A stretch of DNA of 64,000 nucleotides from a virus. This document shows, piece after piece, positions 9,413 through 15,997 of this stretch. The stretch spans positions 31,753 to 95,752 of IMG/VR virus record IMGVR_UViG_3300029309_000006; one strand, written 5' to 3'. The notes beneath the pieces are model-generated. The model did not search any database and was not told where the DNA came from. It was given only the letters and a program-made list of their open reading frames with translations. The translations under genes were made by a program, and so were the position numbers. The first letter of the stretch is position 1. The number at the start of each line of letters is the position of its first letter.

Positions 9413-9877
9413 ATGAGTGATAGAATAAGTGAACATATATCGCTTAAGGAAGCTATTAAATCACACACTGCTACTCGGTTAGGTATTGAAAATATTCCCA
9501 GAGAGCAAGATTTAATAAATATGAAAACTATTGCTGAAAAAGTTTTTGAACCTCTACGTAAGTTTGTAGGTGGTCCAATAGCTATAAATAGTTTCTATCG
9601 CTCACCAAAATTAAACTCTGCTATCGGCGGAAGCACATCCTCTCAACATTGCATTGGTTGTGCTATTGATATTGACGATACTTACGGACATGCTTCTAAT
9701 GCTGAAATGTTTAATTGGATTAAAGCTAATTTAGATTACGATCAGATGATATGGGAGTTTGGTACAGAAACAAATCCAAATTGGGTTCATGTAAGCTACG
9801 TTTCTGAAGAAGCAAATAGAAATAGATGTTTAGAAGCTTATAAAGAAAAAGGTAAAACTAAATACAAAGTAATATAA
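9413..9877 (+). CDS. Endolysin, M15-type peptidoglycan peptidase
   Basis: The 154-residue protein is a compact M15 (VanY/T5 endolysin-like) zinc peptidase. It shows SFYRSPKLN, the SSQHCIGCAIDID block with predicted zinc ligands His79 and Asp86, Glu115 in the MIWEFG segment as the catalytic base, and His126 in WVHVSY as the third ligand. This family cuts peptide bonds in the peptidoglycan stem. There is no signal peptide, so release probably needs the holin at 14223. Its stop overlaps the next start (TAATG). Confidence 0.88.
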   Translation: MSDRISEHISLKEAIKSHTATRLGIENIPREQDLINMKTIAEKVFEPLRKFVGGPIAINSFYRSPKLNSAIGGSTSSQHCIGCAIDIDDTYGHASNAEMFNWIKANLDYDQMIWEFGTETNPNWVHVSYVSEEANRNRCLEAYKEKGKTKYKVI

Positions 9878-10047
9878 TGGCAATAAAAGCAAAAGAAACA
9901 CCTTTAGAAGGTAAAATTAGTCCAGCTTGTAAAACTGCTGCAAAGAAAAAATTTAAAGTATGGCCAAGTGCTTATGCTTCTGGTTGGGGAGTAAGATGTA
10001 CTAAAGCTGGTGGACCTGGTAAAATGGGTAAATCAAAAAAGAAGTAA
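9877..10047 (+). CDS. Small basic phage protein, WPSAYASGW type (56 aa)
   Basis: The short protein has the signature KFKVWPSAYASGWGVRC, seen repeatedly in small marine phage proteins (the DUF5872 type, from memory). Two Cys residues and a Lys-rich tail are present. It overlaps both neighbours by one base (TAATG on each side). Function unknown. Confidence 0.6.
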   Translation: MAIKAKETPLEGKISPACKTAAKKKFKVWPSAYASGWGVRCTKAGGPGKMGKSKKK

Positions 10048-10289
10048 TGGCTAAAAAAAGACCAGAGTGGAAAGACAGTAAATATGCTGATGCAAAAGGT
10101 AAGTTTAAAGATTTATCTTGTGATGCTCTTGCTAGTTGGCTTATTAAAAGTAGAAAAGGTAATAAAAAAGCTATTGTAGGTAGTTTAAATCAGCAAATAG
10201 TTTTTAATCGTAAAAAAAATCCTAGCTATGCTAGCAAAATGAAATGTGCTAGAAATAAAGCTATGAAAAAACTAGGCAAAGATGCCTAA
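10047..10289 (+). CDS. Small basic protein (80 aa)
   Basis: The Lys-rich protein contains two Cys residues (DLSCDALASW and KMKCARNKAMKKLG). It resembles its neighbours in charge and Cys spacing. It could bind DNA or zinc, but there is no recognisable motif. It overlaps the next start. Confidence 0.5.
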   Translation: MAKKRPEWKDSKYADAKGKFKDLSCDALASWLIKSRKGNKKAIVGSLNQQIVFNRKKNPSYASKMKCARNKAMKKLGKDA

Positions 10290-10446
10290 AGCTTATAGAG
10301 GAGTTTTAAAAGCCCGAATAAATAAATTATATGGAGGTGATGTGACTTGTGGTAAAGTGAAAAAACTAAAGTCACGACCAGGAGCTACAAAAAGAGACGT
10401 GCAGTTGGCTAACTGGTTTATCAATATGCACGGCTGTAAAAGATGA
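10282..10446 (+). CDS. Small basic protein (54 aa)
   Basis: The frame begins MPKAYRGVLKARINK and carries two Cys residues near VTCGKVKK and MHGCKR. It is coupled to the phosphatase gene by an ATGA overlap at 10443. It has the same style as the other small basic proteins here. Function unknown. Confidence 0.5.
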   Translation: MPKAYRGVLKARINKLYGGDVTCGKVKKLKSRPGATKRDVQLANWFINMHGCKR

Positions 10447-11006
10447 ATATATTTGATGATTTTAATTTAATTAAATTTAAAAATCAAAAACCACCAACTG
10501 ATAATTCTTTAACAACTTTAAAAGAAATAAAAGAAATTGATAACTTAAAAATAGATGTAAGTTTTGTTAAGTATTATGACGAAGTTTATGACGTTTTTAA
10601 AAAGATAATAGAAAAAAATGGTTATGAGTTTCCTTCTGATTTAGTTAAGTATTTAATAAATAACAGTAGAGAAACAATATTAAATTTAAAAAATTATCAT
10701 AAAAGATCAAGACCTAACGAAATAGCTAAAAACTATAATATAAACTTAGATGTTGTAGATTTAAAATCTGCTAAAACAAAAGCTTACCCTTCAGGTCACT
10801 CAGCTCAAGCTGAATTAATAGGATTAGTATTAAGTGATATATATCCTAACTTAAGATCTCAAATAATGAAAGAAGCTAACAATATATCTTTAAGTAGAAA
10901 TATAGGTAGATTACATTACGCTTCTGATAGCCAAAACGGTTTAGATTTAGGTAAAGCAATGTATCAACATTATAAAACAAAAGCAAATGCCTTATATACA
11001 AAATAA
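10443..11006 (+). CDS. PAP2-superfamily (class A acid phosphatase-like) phosphatase
   Basis: The 187-residue protein has all three catalytic signatures of the PAP2/vanadium-haloperoxidase superfamily, correctly spaced: K-x6-RP (Lys83 to Arg90-Pro91), PSGH (116-119) and SR-x5-H-x3-D (Ser151 to Asp162). The two His residues are the general acid and the phospho-acceptor in the family. There are no membrane segments and no signal peptide, so it should be cytosolic, unlike lipid-phosphate PAP2 enzymes. The substrate is unknown; nucleotide or signalling phosphates are possible. Its place among late genes is unusual. Confidence 0.85.
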   Translation: MNIFDDFNLIKFKNQKPPTDNSLTTLKEIKEIDNLKIDVSFVKYYDEVYDVFKKIIEKNGYEFPSDLVKYLINNSRETILNLKNYHKRSRPNEIAKNYNINLDVVDLKSAKTKAYPSGHSAQAELIGLVLSDIYPNLRSQIMKEANNISLSRNIGRLHYASDSQNGLDLGKAMYQHYKTKANALYTK

Positions 11007-11343
11007 TCCACTGTCATGCTGGCAAGGTTATAAAAGAAAACCTGGTACAAAAGAGTTTTCAAAAGGTAGTTGCGTAAAAGTTTCTGATTCACCGGCTACA
11101 AAACAAAAAGGAGGAGGCACAACAAAAACCTGTTTACCTGCTTCTAAAATAAAAAGCATGTCTAAAGAAAAAAGAAAAGAATTAGTAAATGCTAAAAAAT
11201 CTGCCGGTGCTAAAGGTAAATATAAAAGATCATCAAAAACAAATGTAAAAGGTGCTAGAAAAAAAGGTGCTACATTAAGAGACTGGTTTGAAAAAGAAGA
11301 CTGGAGAAGAGTTGATGATCCTAGTAAAAAATGCGGAGAATAA
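10987..11343 (+). CDS. Small basic Cys-containing protein (118 aa)
   Basis: The protein starts inside the phosphatase end and contains CWQGYKRKPGTKEFSKGSC, a Lys/Ser/Gly-rich centre and a C-terminal DWFEKEDWRRVDDPSKKCGE. Similar short Cys-bearing basic proteins recur in marine phages near the head genes. Function unknown; possibly virion or DNA associated. Confidence 0.55.
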   Translation: MPYIQNNPLSCWQGYKRKPGTKEFSKGSCVKVSDSPATKQKGGGTTKTCLPASKIKSMSKEKRKELVNAKKSAGAKGKYKRSSKTNVKGARKKGATLRDWFEKEDWRRVDDPSKKCGE

Positions 11344-11345
11344 TT

Positions 11346-11633
11346 ATGGCTAGTAAATCACCAAACAATATAAAAGAAAAAGCTTACGAAAAGCAAAATC
11401 GCGCAATGCGGGCTAAACATAAAAGAGAAACAGGAAAAACTCTTGGAACTAGACAAACATCTGGGACAGGTAAACGTAGAGTTTCTTTTGCATGTAGGTT
11501 TGCTGGTATGGCTGGAGCATTAAAAGATGCTAAAGGTGAACCAACTAAACTTAAAATGGCTCTTAAAAAATGGGGTTTTGGTAGTAAAGAAGCTGCTAGA
11601 AACTTTTGTAATAAAAACAAAAATAAAAAATAA
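11346..11633 (+). CDS. Small basic protein with TSGTGKRRVSFACRF motif (95 aa)
   Basis: The start is placed at ATG 11346 (MASKSPNN), since the upstream in-frame ATG at 11331 lies inside the previous gene. The motif TSGTGKRRVSFACRFAGMAG followed by a helix KLKMALKKWGFGSKEAA belongs to a small conserved phage family without known function. It has a strong positive charge. Confidence 0.55.
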   Translation: MASKSPNNIKEKAYEKQNRAMRAKHKRETGKTLGTRQTSGTGKRRVSFACRFAGMAGALKDAKGEPTKLKMALKKWGFGSKEAARNFCNKNKNKK

Positions 11634-11639
11634 AAAAAA

Positions 11640-12158
11640 ATGATTAGAAATTATTACACAGAAGCTTATAGTTCTGCAGTGGTGCCATCAGTAAGTGATA
11701 CACTGCTTATAGACGGAAGAACTAAAAGCACTACACCTCAAGGTGCTTGGAAACAATACAATTTATATGTTGGTGACTCCCCAGCTACATTACCTGTAAC
11801 TACAACTACAGATAATACAGCTGTTAACAACTCTACAGCGGTTGGTTTAAAATCACCTAATCCACTTATAAAAGCTGGTATGATAGTAAAAGGTGCAGGT
11901 TTACCAGACGCTGGCTTAACAATTGCAGCTGTTGTAGATGCTAGCAACTATACTTTATCTCAAGCAGATACTATAGCCGCTGATGCTACATTAACATACA
12001 CATACGCTGCTAGTTCAAAATTAAAAGTATTAACTGTAAATAATGAAACTGTAACGTTTCACAATCCAGTTAAAGGAGAAATACTACCAGTAAGCGTAGT
12101 ACAAGTGTTTGCCACAGGCACGGAAGGTGGCGTAGAAAATTTAGTTGCATTAAGTTAA
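11640..12158 (+). CDS. Putative virion structural/decoration protein
   Basis: The 172-residue protein is beta-rich and Thr/Ala/Val-rich (VTTTTDNTAVNNSTAVG, TLSQADTIAADATLTYTY), unlike the basic neighbours, and has no Cys. Composition and context suggest a capsid decoration or similar virion protein. The gene starts after an A8 run and has no Shine-Dalgarno sequence. No family is firmly recognised. Confidence 0.5.
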   Translation: MIRNYYTEAYSSAVVPSVSDTLLIDGRTKSTTPQGAWKQYNLYVGDSPATLPVTTTTDNTAVNNSTAVGLKSPNPLIKAGMIVKGAGLPDAGLTIAAVVDASNYTLSQADTIAADATLTYTYAASSKLKVLTVNNETVTFHNPVKGEILPVSVVQVFATGTEGGVENLVALS

Positions 12159-12168
12159 AAATATAGTT

Positions 12169-12543
12169 ATGCCAAATCCAAAGAAAAAAGCAGCAAAGTA
12201 TTTAAAGTCTATTAAAAAAGATCCTAAAAGAGAACAAAAATTAGATTCAATACAAAAAAGATATTATAAGCAATTTGATCAATTTGACATGGGTAGTAAA
12301 GTTGATGGTGGAGAAAAAGATTTTGATAAAAATTATAATATATTAAAAAAAGCCGGTAAAGATACTATATTCGGTATGAAACAACCATTAAAAAAAGAAA
12401 AAATGGATAAAAATTTAAAAAAAGAAGCAAAATACGATGCTAAAGAAGCATACAATAAAAATCTATCTGGTAAAGCAAGATTACATTATTTAGAAAATAA
12501 TATTGCTGACAGATCATGGATGTCAAAACATTCTAAATCTTAA
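12169..12543 (+). CDS. Lysine-rich hypothetical protein
   Basis: The 124-residue protein is about one-quarter Lys and mostly predicted helix. No domain is recognised. Together with the next gene it could be an internal DNA-binding virion protein; this is inference from charge and position only. Confidence 0.5.
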   Translation: MPNPKKKAAKYLKSIKKDPKREQKLDSIQKRYYKQFDQFDMGSKVDGGEKDFDKNYNILKKAGKDTIFGMKQPLKKEKMDKNLKKEAKYDAKEAYNKNLSGKARLHYLENNIADRSWMSKHSKS

Positions 12544-12547
12544 AATC

Positions 12548-13390
12548 ATGTTGTTTAAAAAAACAAGAGAAGAAAGGATAGCTAAAAGACAAAACAGAAG
12601 AACTTCAAGAATTGATAAAAGAGAAAAATTAAGAGAAACTAGATTTAAAGCAAGAGATCATAATAAAGAAAAAGAGTACAAAGAAAAAAGAGGTACTGAT
12701 GTAGGTAACTTTGTTAGAAGATTAGATAAAGTTTTTTTACAATCTAATCCTAGTAGTTCTGATCACAAACAAAACCTTGTAGATACAGCTGTAGATTCAG
12801 ATTATATTGCAAGGCAGCAGGCGCTTACAGATAATTTCAATCAACAATTAGAAGAATTAAAAAGCTATAAAGTTCCAAAAGTTTTTCAAGATATAGACCA
12901 CACAACAGTAAAATTATCAGATCCAACTTCTAAAACACCAGCATCAAAATTAAAAAACCCAATAAAAAAATATAGTAAAATGGCAGAATCAGCAAAACAA
13001 GAAAAAAAGAACTTAATGAAAGACATGCCTGTCGACGAAAGAGCAGGTATGACTATGAAAAAAGGTATGTTTCAAATGAAAAAAGGACCTTTTCAAATGA
13101 AACCAGGAACTTCAAAAAGAGGTCCCTTAGATAAACAACTAAAAGGTAATCAACACAAATTACCAGATCATTTAAAGAAAGCAATAGAAGCTGCTCCTGA
13201 AATGAAAGATCCAATGAAAATGAAAGAGCCTATGAAAATGAAAGATCCGATGAAGATGAAGGATCCGATGAAGATGAAAGATCCTATGAAGATGAAAGAT
13301 CCAATGCAAATGCAAAATCCTCCTTTAAAAGCTTATGGCAAAAAACCTTTAAAAATGAAGGAGCCAATGAAAATGAAATATAAACAGTAG
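12548..13390 (+). CDS. Highly basic protein with Met-Lys-Asp-Pro repeats
   Basis: The start is taken as ATG 12548 (MLFKKTREERIAKRQ), 280 residues. The N-terminal third is a very basic Arg/Lys helix and the middle has little order. The C-terminus carries six tandem copies of MK(D/E)PMK plus a partial pair at the end. The repeat is Met/Lys-rich and almost certainly unstructured. No homologue is recognised. Confidence 0.55.
   Translation: MLFKKTREERIAKRQNRRTSRIDKREKLRETRFKARDHNKEKEYKEKRGTDVGNFVRRLDKVFLQSNPSSSDHKQNLVDTAVDSDYIARQQALTDNFNQQLEELKSYKVPKVFQDIDHTTVKLSDPTSKTPASKLKNPIKKYSKMAESAKQEKKNLMKDMPVDERAGMTMKKGMFQMKKGPFQMKPGTSKRGPLDKQLKGNQHKLPDHLKKAIEAAPEMKDPMKMKEPMKMKDPMKMKDPMKMKDPMKMKDPMQMQNPPLKAYGKKPLKMKEPMKMKYKQ
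13202..13309 (+). repeat. 18-bp in-frame tandem repeat, six copies
   Basis: Six consecutive 18-base units, each of the form ATGAARGAKCCNATGAAR, encode MK(D/E)PMK. Units differ mainly at third codon positions. A further broken pair lies at about 13357-13377. Copy number is likely to vary between relatives by slippage. Confidence 0.9.
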
Positions 13391-13457
13391 AGTCTGTAAA
13401 AAACTCACCCATAAATACATTAACAACAATCATTAACAAAAATCAAAAATCAAAGTT

Positions 13458-13745
13458 ATGGCAAAATTTATCGAAGTTCATTCATCTGGCTCAGGCCTTA
13501 ATGGTGGGAACGTATTAATCGGAGTAGACAACATCGTAGGTGTTGACGCAGCTCTAGGAACATCAACAATTATTAAATTTAACGGAGGTGTAATTGATGA
13601 GTGTACAATTACTCACACAAGCACAGGTACAACTCCGTCTGTAAGAGATGCTATTAATTATGCATTAACAGCTAATCCAGGAGGAGTAAAAGCAAAAGTA
13701 CAGCTTCCTACAGGAATTACAGTTTCAGACGTTGTTTGGTCGTAA
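13458..13745 (+). CDS. Conserved phage protein, probably virion component
   Basis: The 95-residue protein has no Cys and a beta-rich pattern (KFIEVHSSGSG, GGNVLIGVDNIVGVD, TIIKFNGGVIDECTITH). It is better ordered and less basic than the upstream cluster. It follows a 67-base A/T-rich leader without stops or ribosome-binding site, and its stop overlaps the next start (TAATG). Function unknown. Confidence 0.55.
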   Translation: MAKFIEVHSSGSGLNGGNVLIGVDNIVGVDAALGTSTIIKFNGGVIDECTITHTSTGTTPSVRDAINYALTANPGGVKAKVQLPTGITVSDVVWS

Positions 13746-13903
13746 TGAAATCTAGAGGCTTAGGAGACAGTATTGAAAAAGTAACCAAAGCAACTGGTAT
13801 TAAAAAGTTGGTTGACACAGTATCACAGGGTTTAAATATACCCTGTGGCTGTGAAGGCCGAAAAACTTTTTTAAATAAAATGTTTCCTTATAAACAAAAT
13901 TAA
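13745..13903 (+). CDS. Small conserved protein with CGC...FPYK ending (52 aa)
   Basis: The short protein reads GDSIEKVTKATGIKKLVD then PCGCEGRKTFLNKMFPYK. This arrangement (helix, Cys-Gly-Cys, NKMFPYK) recurs in phages of this kind, always as a very small gene. It overlaps both neighbours by one base (TAATG). Function unknown. Confidence 0.6.
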   Translation: MKSRGLGDSIEKVTKATGIKKLVDTVSQGLNIPCGCEGRKTFLNKMFPYKQN

Positions 13904-14217
13904 TGGCTTTTAAAATAAAACAACCTTTCCCTATAGACAACACTCCAGTTTATAATGTTCCATTAGAAGACGGTGTAGTTGGTAAAGCTGATAAAAATGG
14001 AGCTATTTTAGTTGATAAAGATGTTAATAGCCCTATTGAACGTAAAGAAGTTATCAAACATGAAATGGTACACATAGATCAAATGAAAAGAGGTGATCTT
14101 AGTTATGACGATAAAAATGTGTATTGGAAAGGTAAAGTTTACTCAAGATCTAAAATGAATGAAGGAGCTAAAAGTCTTCCTTGGGAAAAAGAAGCTTGGA
14201 GTGTATATAAAAAATAA
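13903..14217 (+). CDS. Small HExxH putative metallopeptidase-like protein
   Basis: The 104-residue protein has a clear zincin motif HEMVH (residues 53-57) in the helix EVIKHEMVHIDQMKRGDL, followed by an acidic C-terminal segment (PWEKEAW) that could supply the third ligand. It has no signal peptide. It could process virion proteins or act on peptidoglycan next to the holin, or the fold may be retained without activity. The motif is visible; the role is inferred. Confidence 0.6.
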   Translation: MAFKIKQPFPIDNTPVYNVPLEDGVVGKADKNGAILVDKDVNSPIERKEVIKHEMVHIDQMKRGDLSYDDKNVYWKGKVYSRSKMNEGAKSLPWEKEAWSVYKK

Positions 14218-14222
14218 ACAAT

Positions 14223-14675
14223 ATGTCAAAACCTAAAAAAAAATTTAAAGAAACGAAGGTTGGAAAATTCCTTCTAGGTAAATCCGGTATTATAAATGTA
14301 ATAGGAGATATATTGCCTGACAAAGGTGCACTAGGTATGGTTAAAAACTTAATAGACAAAGATCAAGACCTACCACCTCAGGACAAAGAAACAGCTCTTA
14401 AATTATTAGAGCAAGATATAATAGAAATGCAAGAAATATCAAAACGTTGGGACAGCGATATGAAATCAGATAGTTGGCTAAGTAAAAATACAAGGCCTAT
14501 GACTTTAATATTCCTAACAGTATCTCTTGTTGTTTTTATATTACTAGATGGGTTTGATATTTCATTTGGAATTGATTCTGGATGGATAGACCTTTTAAAA
14601 TCCCTTTTGATAACCGTTTATGTTGCCTATTTTGGTTCTCGAGGGGCTGAAAAATTTAAATCAATAGGCAAATAA
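14223..14675 (+). CDS. Putative holin
   Basis: The 150-residue protein has a basic N-terminus, a soluble helical region, then two predicted membrane helices (about residues 92-112, LIFLTVSLVVFILLDGF, and 124-140, LLKSLLITVYVAYFGS) and a short basic tail. This layout fits the phage/GTA-type holins found near endolysin and terminase genes. It would permeabilise the inner membrane to let out the M15 endolysin. Confidence 0.7.
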   Translation: MSKPKKKFKETKVGKFLLGKSGIINVIGDILPDKGALGMVKNLIDKDQDLPPQDKETALKLLEQDIIEMQEISKRWDSDMKSDSWLSKNTRPMTLIFLTVSLVVFILLDGFDISFGIDSGWIDLLKSLLITVYVAYFGSRGAEKFKSIGK

Positions 14676-14690
14676 TTAAATTAAATTAAA

Positions 14691-14948
14691 ATGAGTGAAC
14701 CAAACAAAATCAAAGAAGACCAATTAAAAAAGATTCAAGACTTTCAAAAAGAGTTAAATCAACTTTTAAATGAAACAGGTATCTTAGAAGTCCAAAAAAC
14801 CGCAGTATTAGCGAAATTTCATGAGGTTAATAAATCTACTGAAGAGTTTAAAAAAGAACTTGAAGAAGAGTATGGATCAGTAAATATTAATTTAACTGAT
14901 GGTACATATACACCAATTGAAAAAGAAGAGGATAAAAAAGAAGAATAA
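14691..14948 (+). CDS. Acidic coiled-coil protein
   Basis: The 85-residue, highly charged protein is almost entirely heptad-like helix (KIKEDQLKKIQDFQKELNQL and onward) with an acidic tail. It has no membrane segment. Its stop overlaps the next start (TAATG). Function unknown; it may pair with the neighbouring holin or packaging proteins. Confidence 0.5.
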   Translation: MSEPNKIKEDQLKKIQDFQKELNQLLNETGILEVQKTAVLAKFHEVNKSTEEFKKELEEEYGSVNINLTDGTYTPIEKEEDKKEE

Positions 14949-15175
14949 TGTCGTCAGTTATCAGAAAAATCAGTATCGGTTCTGATTACAAAACCGATGC
15001 AATGCATTATTCTGTTGGTCAGTCTGTTTATGGTGGTCATGTAATATCCCATATAATATCTGAACAAAAAGACAATTCTTATAACATTTTTATCAAAAAA
15101 AACAATGAGGTATTGCCGTGGAAGAAATTTAATTCTAACATGGCAATATCCGTTGAATATGATTTAGAATATTAA
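14948..15175 (+). CDS. Hypothetical protein
   Basis: The 75-residue soluble, beta-predicted protein contains HYSVGQSVYGGHVISHII. It overlaps both neighbours by one base (TAATG). No family is recognised. Position suggests the head-packaging operon. Confidence 0.5.
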   Translation: MSSVIRKISIGSDYKTDAMHYSVGQSVYGGHVISHIISEQKDNSYNIFIKKNNEVLPWKKFNSNMAISVEYDLEY

Positions 15176-15780
15176 TGAACAGCTTGTTTGATTTTATTGT
15201 TGAGCCTTATGGTCAGCGATATAATAATAAAATTAAGTTAGGTGACAAAAGCTTAATAATTAACACAAAGCTAGAAAGTTTTAAATCTGTTAATAATATA
15301 GCAAAAGTAGTTGCTATACCTTTAGCTTATAAAACAGTTGTAAAACAAGGTGATTTAATTATGATTCATCATAATGTTTTTAGAAGGTTTTATGATATTA
15401 GAGGTGACGAAAAAAATAGTAGATCATTTTTTAAAGATAACTTATATTTTGTTCAGCCAGATCAAATATATTTATATAAAAATAATAAAAAATGGAAAGC
15501 TTTTGGTAATAGGTGTTTTATTGCACCCTTAAAAAACAAAGATGAAATAAACGCTTCTTTGGAACAAAGGCTTGTTGGTATACTAAAATACGGTAATAAT
15601 GCGTTAGAAGCGCTAGGAATAACCGAGGGAGACGTTGTAGGTTATACTCCATACGGAGAATATGATTTTATTGTTGATAACAAGCGTCTTTACTGTATGA
15701 AATCTAATGATATTGTAATTAAATATGAACGTCAAGGAAACGAAGAAGAATATAATCCAAGCTGGGCAAAAAGCAGTTGA
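15175..15780 (+). CDS. Duplicated GroES-like fold protein
   Basis: The 201-residue protein reads as two tandem GroES-like beta-barrels. The second (about residues 112-187) shows GNRCFIAPL, LVGILKYG, then TEGDVVGYTPYGEYDF, DNKRLYCM and SNDIVIKYE, which lines up with the final strands of GroES. The first half repeats the theme (AKVVAIPL, KQGDLIMIHHNVF, NLYFVQPDQIYLY). Neither half has a recognisable GroEL-binding mobile loop. It may be a structural or assembly factor rather than a true co-chaperonin. It lies just before the terminase genes. Confidence 0.6.
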   Translation: MNSLFDFIVEPYGQRYNNKIKLGDKSLIINTKLESFKSVNNIAKVVAIPLAYKTVVKQGDLIMIHHNVFRRFYDIRGDEKNSRSFFKDNLYFVQPDQIYLYKNNKKWKAFGNRCFIAPLKNKDEINASLEQRLVGILKYGNNALEALGITEGDVVGYTPYGEYDFIVDNKRLYCMKSNDIVIKYERQGNEEEYNPSWAKSS

Positions 15781-15997
15781 TGAGTTAATTAAGGTTGCAA
15801 AAGAACCTATAGTGGATTCAGAAGATGATATATCTGCTGACAGACTAAAAAATGCAGCTGCTACTAAAAAACTAGCTATATTTGATGCTTTTGAAATATT
15901 GACACGTATTGAAGAAGAAAAAAATATTTTAGAAAACAAACCTACAGAAAAAAAAGAAAACACTTTTAGTGGATTTGCTGAAAGAAGATCTAAGTAA
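15725..15997 (+). CDS. Candidate small terminase subunit
   Basis: The 90-residue helical, charged protein is encoded immediately upstream of and overlapping TerL, the usual position of TerS. The sequence (KNAAATKKLAIFDAFEIL, FSGFAERRSK) has no clear helix-turn-helix, so the assignment rests on position and size. It starts 56 bases inside the previous gene. Confidence 0.45.
   Translation: MNVKETKKNIIQAGQKAVDELIKVAKEPIVDSEDDISADRLKNAAATKKLAIFDAFEILTRIEEEKNILENKPTEKKENTFSGFAERRSK

Noticed and set aside
13391-13405. Isolated GTCTGTAAAAA near 13394 as a further early motif copy
   Set aside because: Only the first block is present; the AATACAA block and the GATAATA block at the right spacing are missing, and it lies among plus-strand genes.
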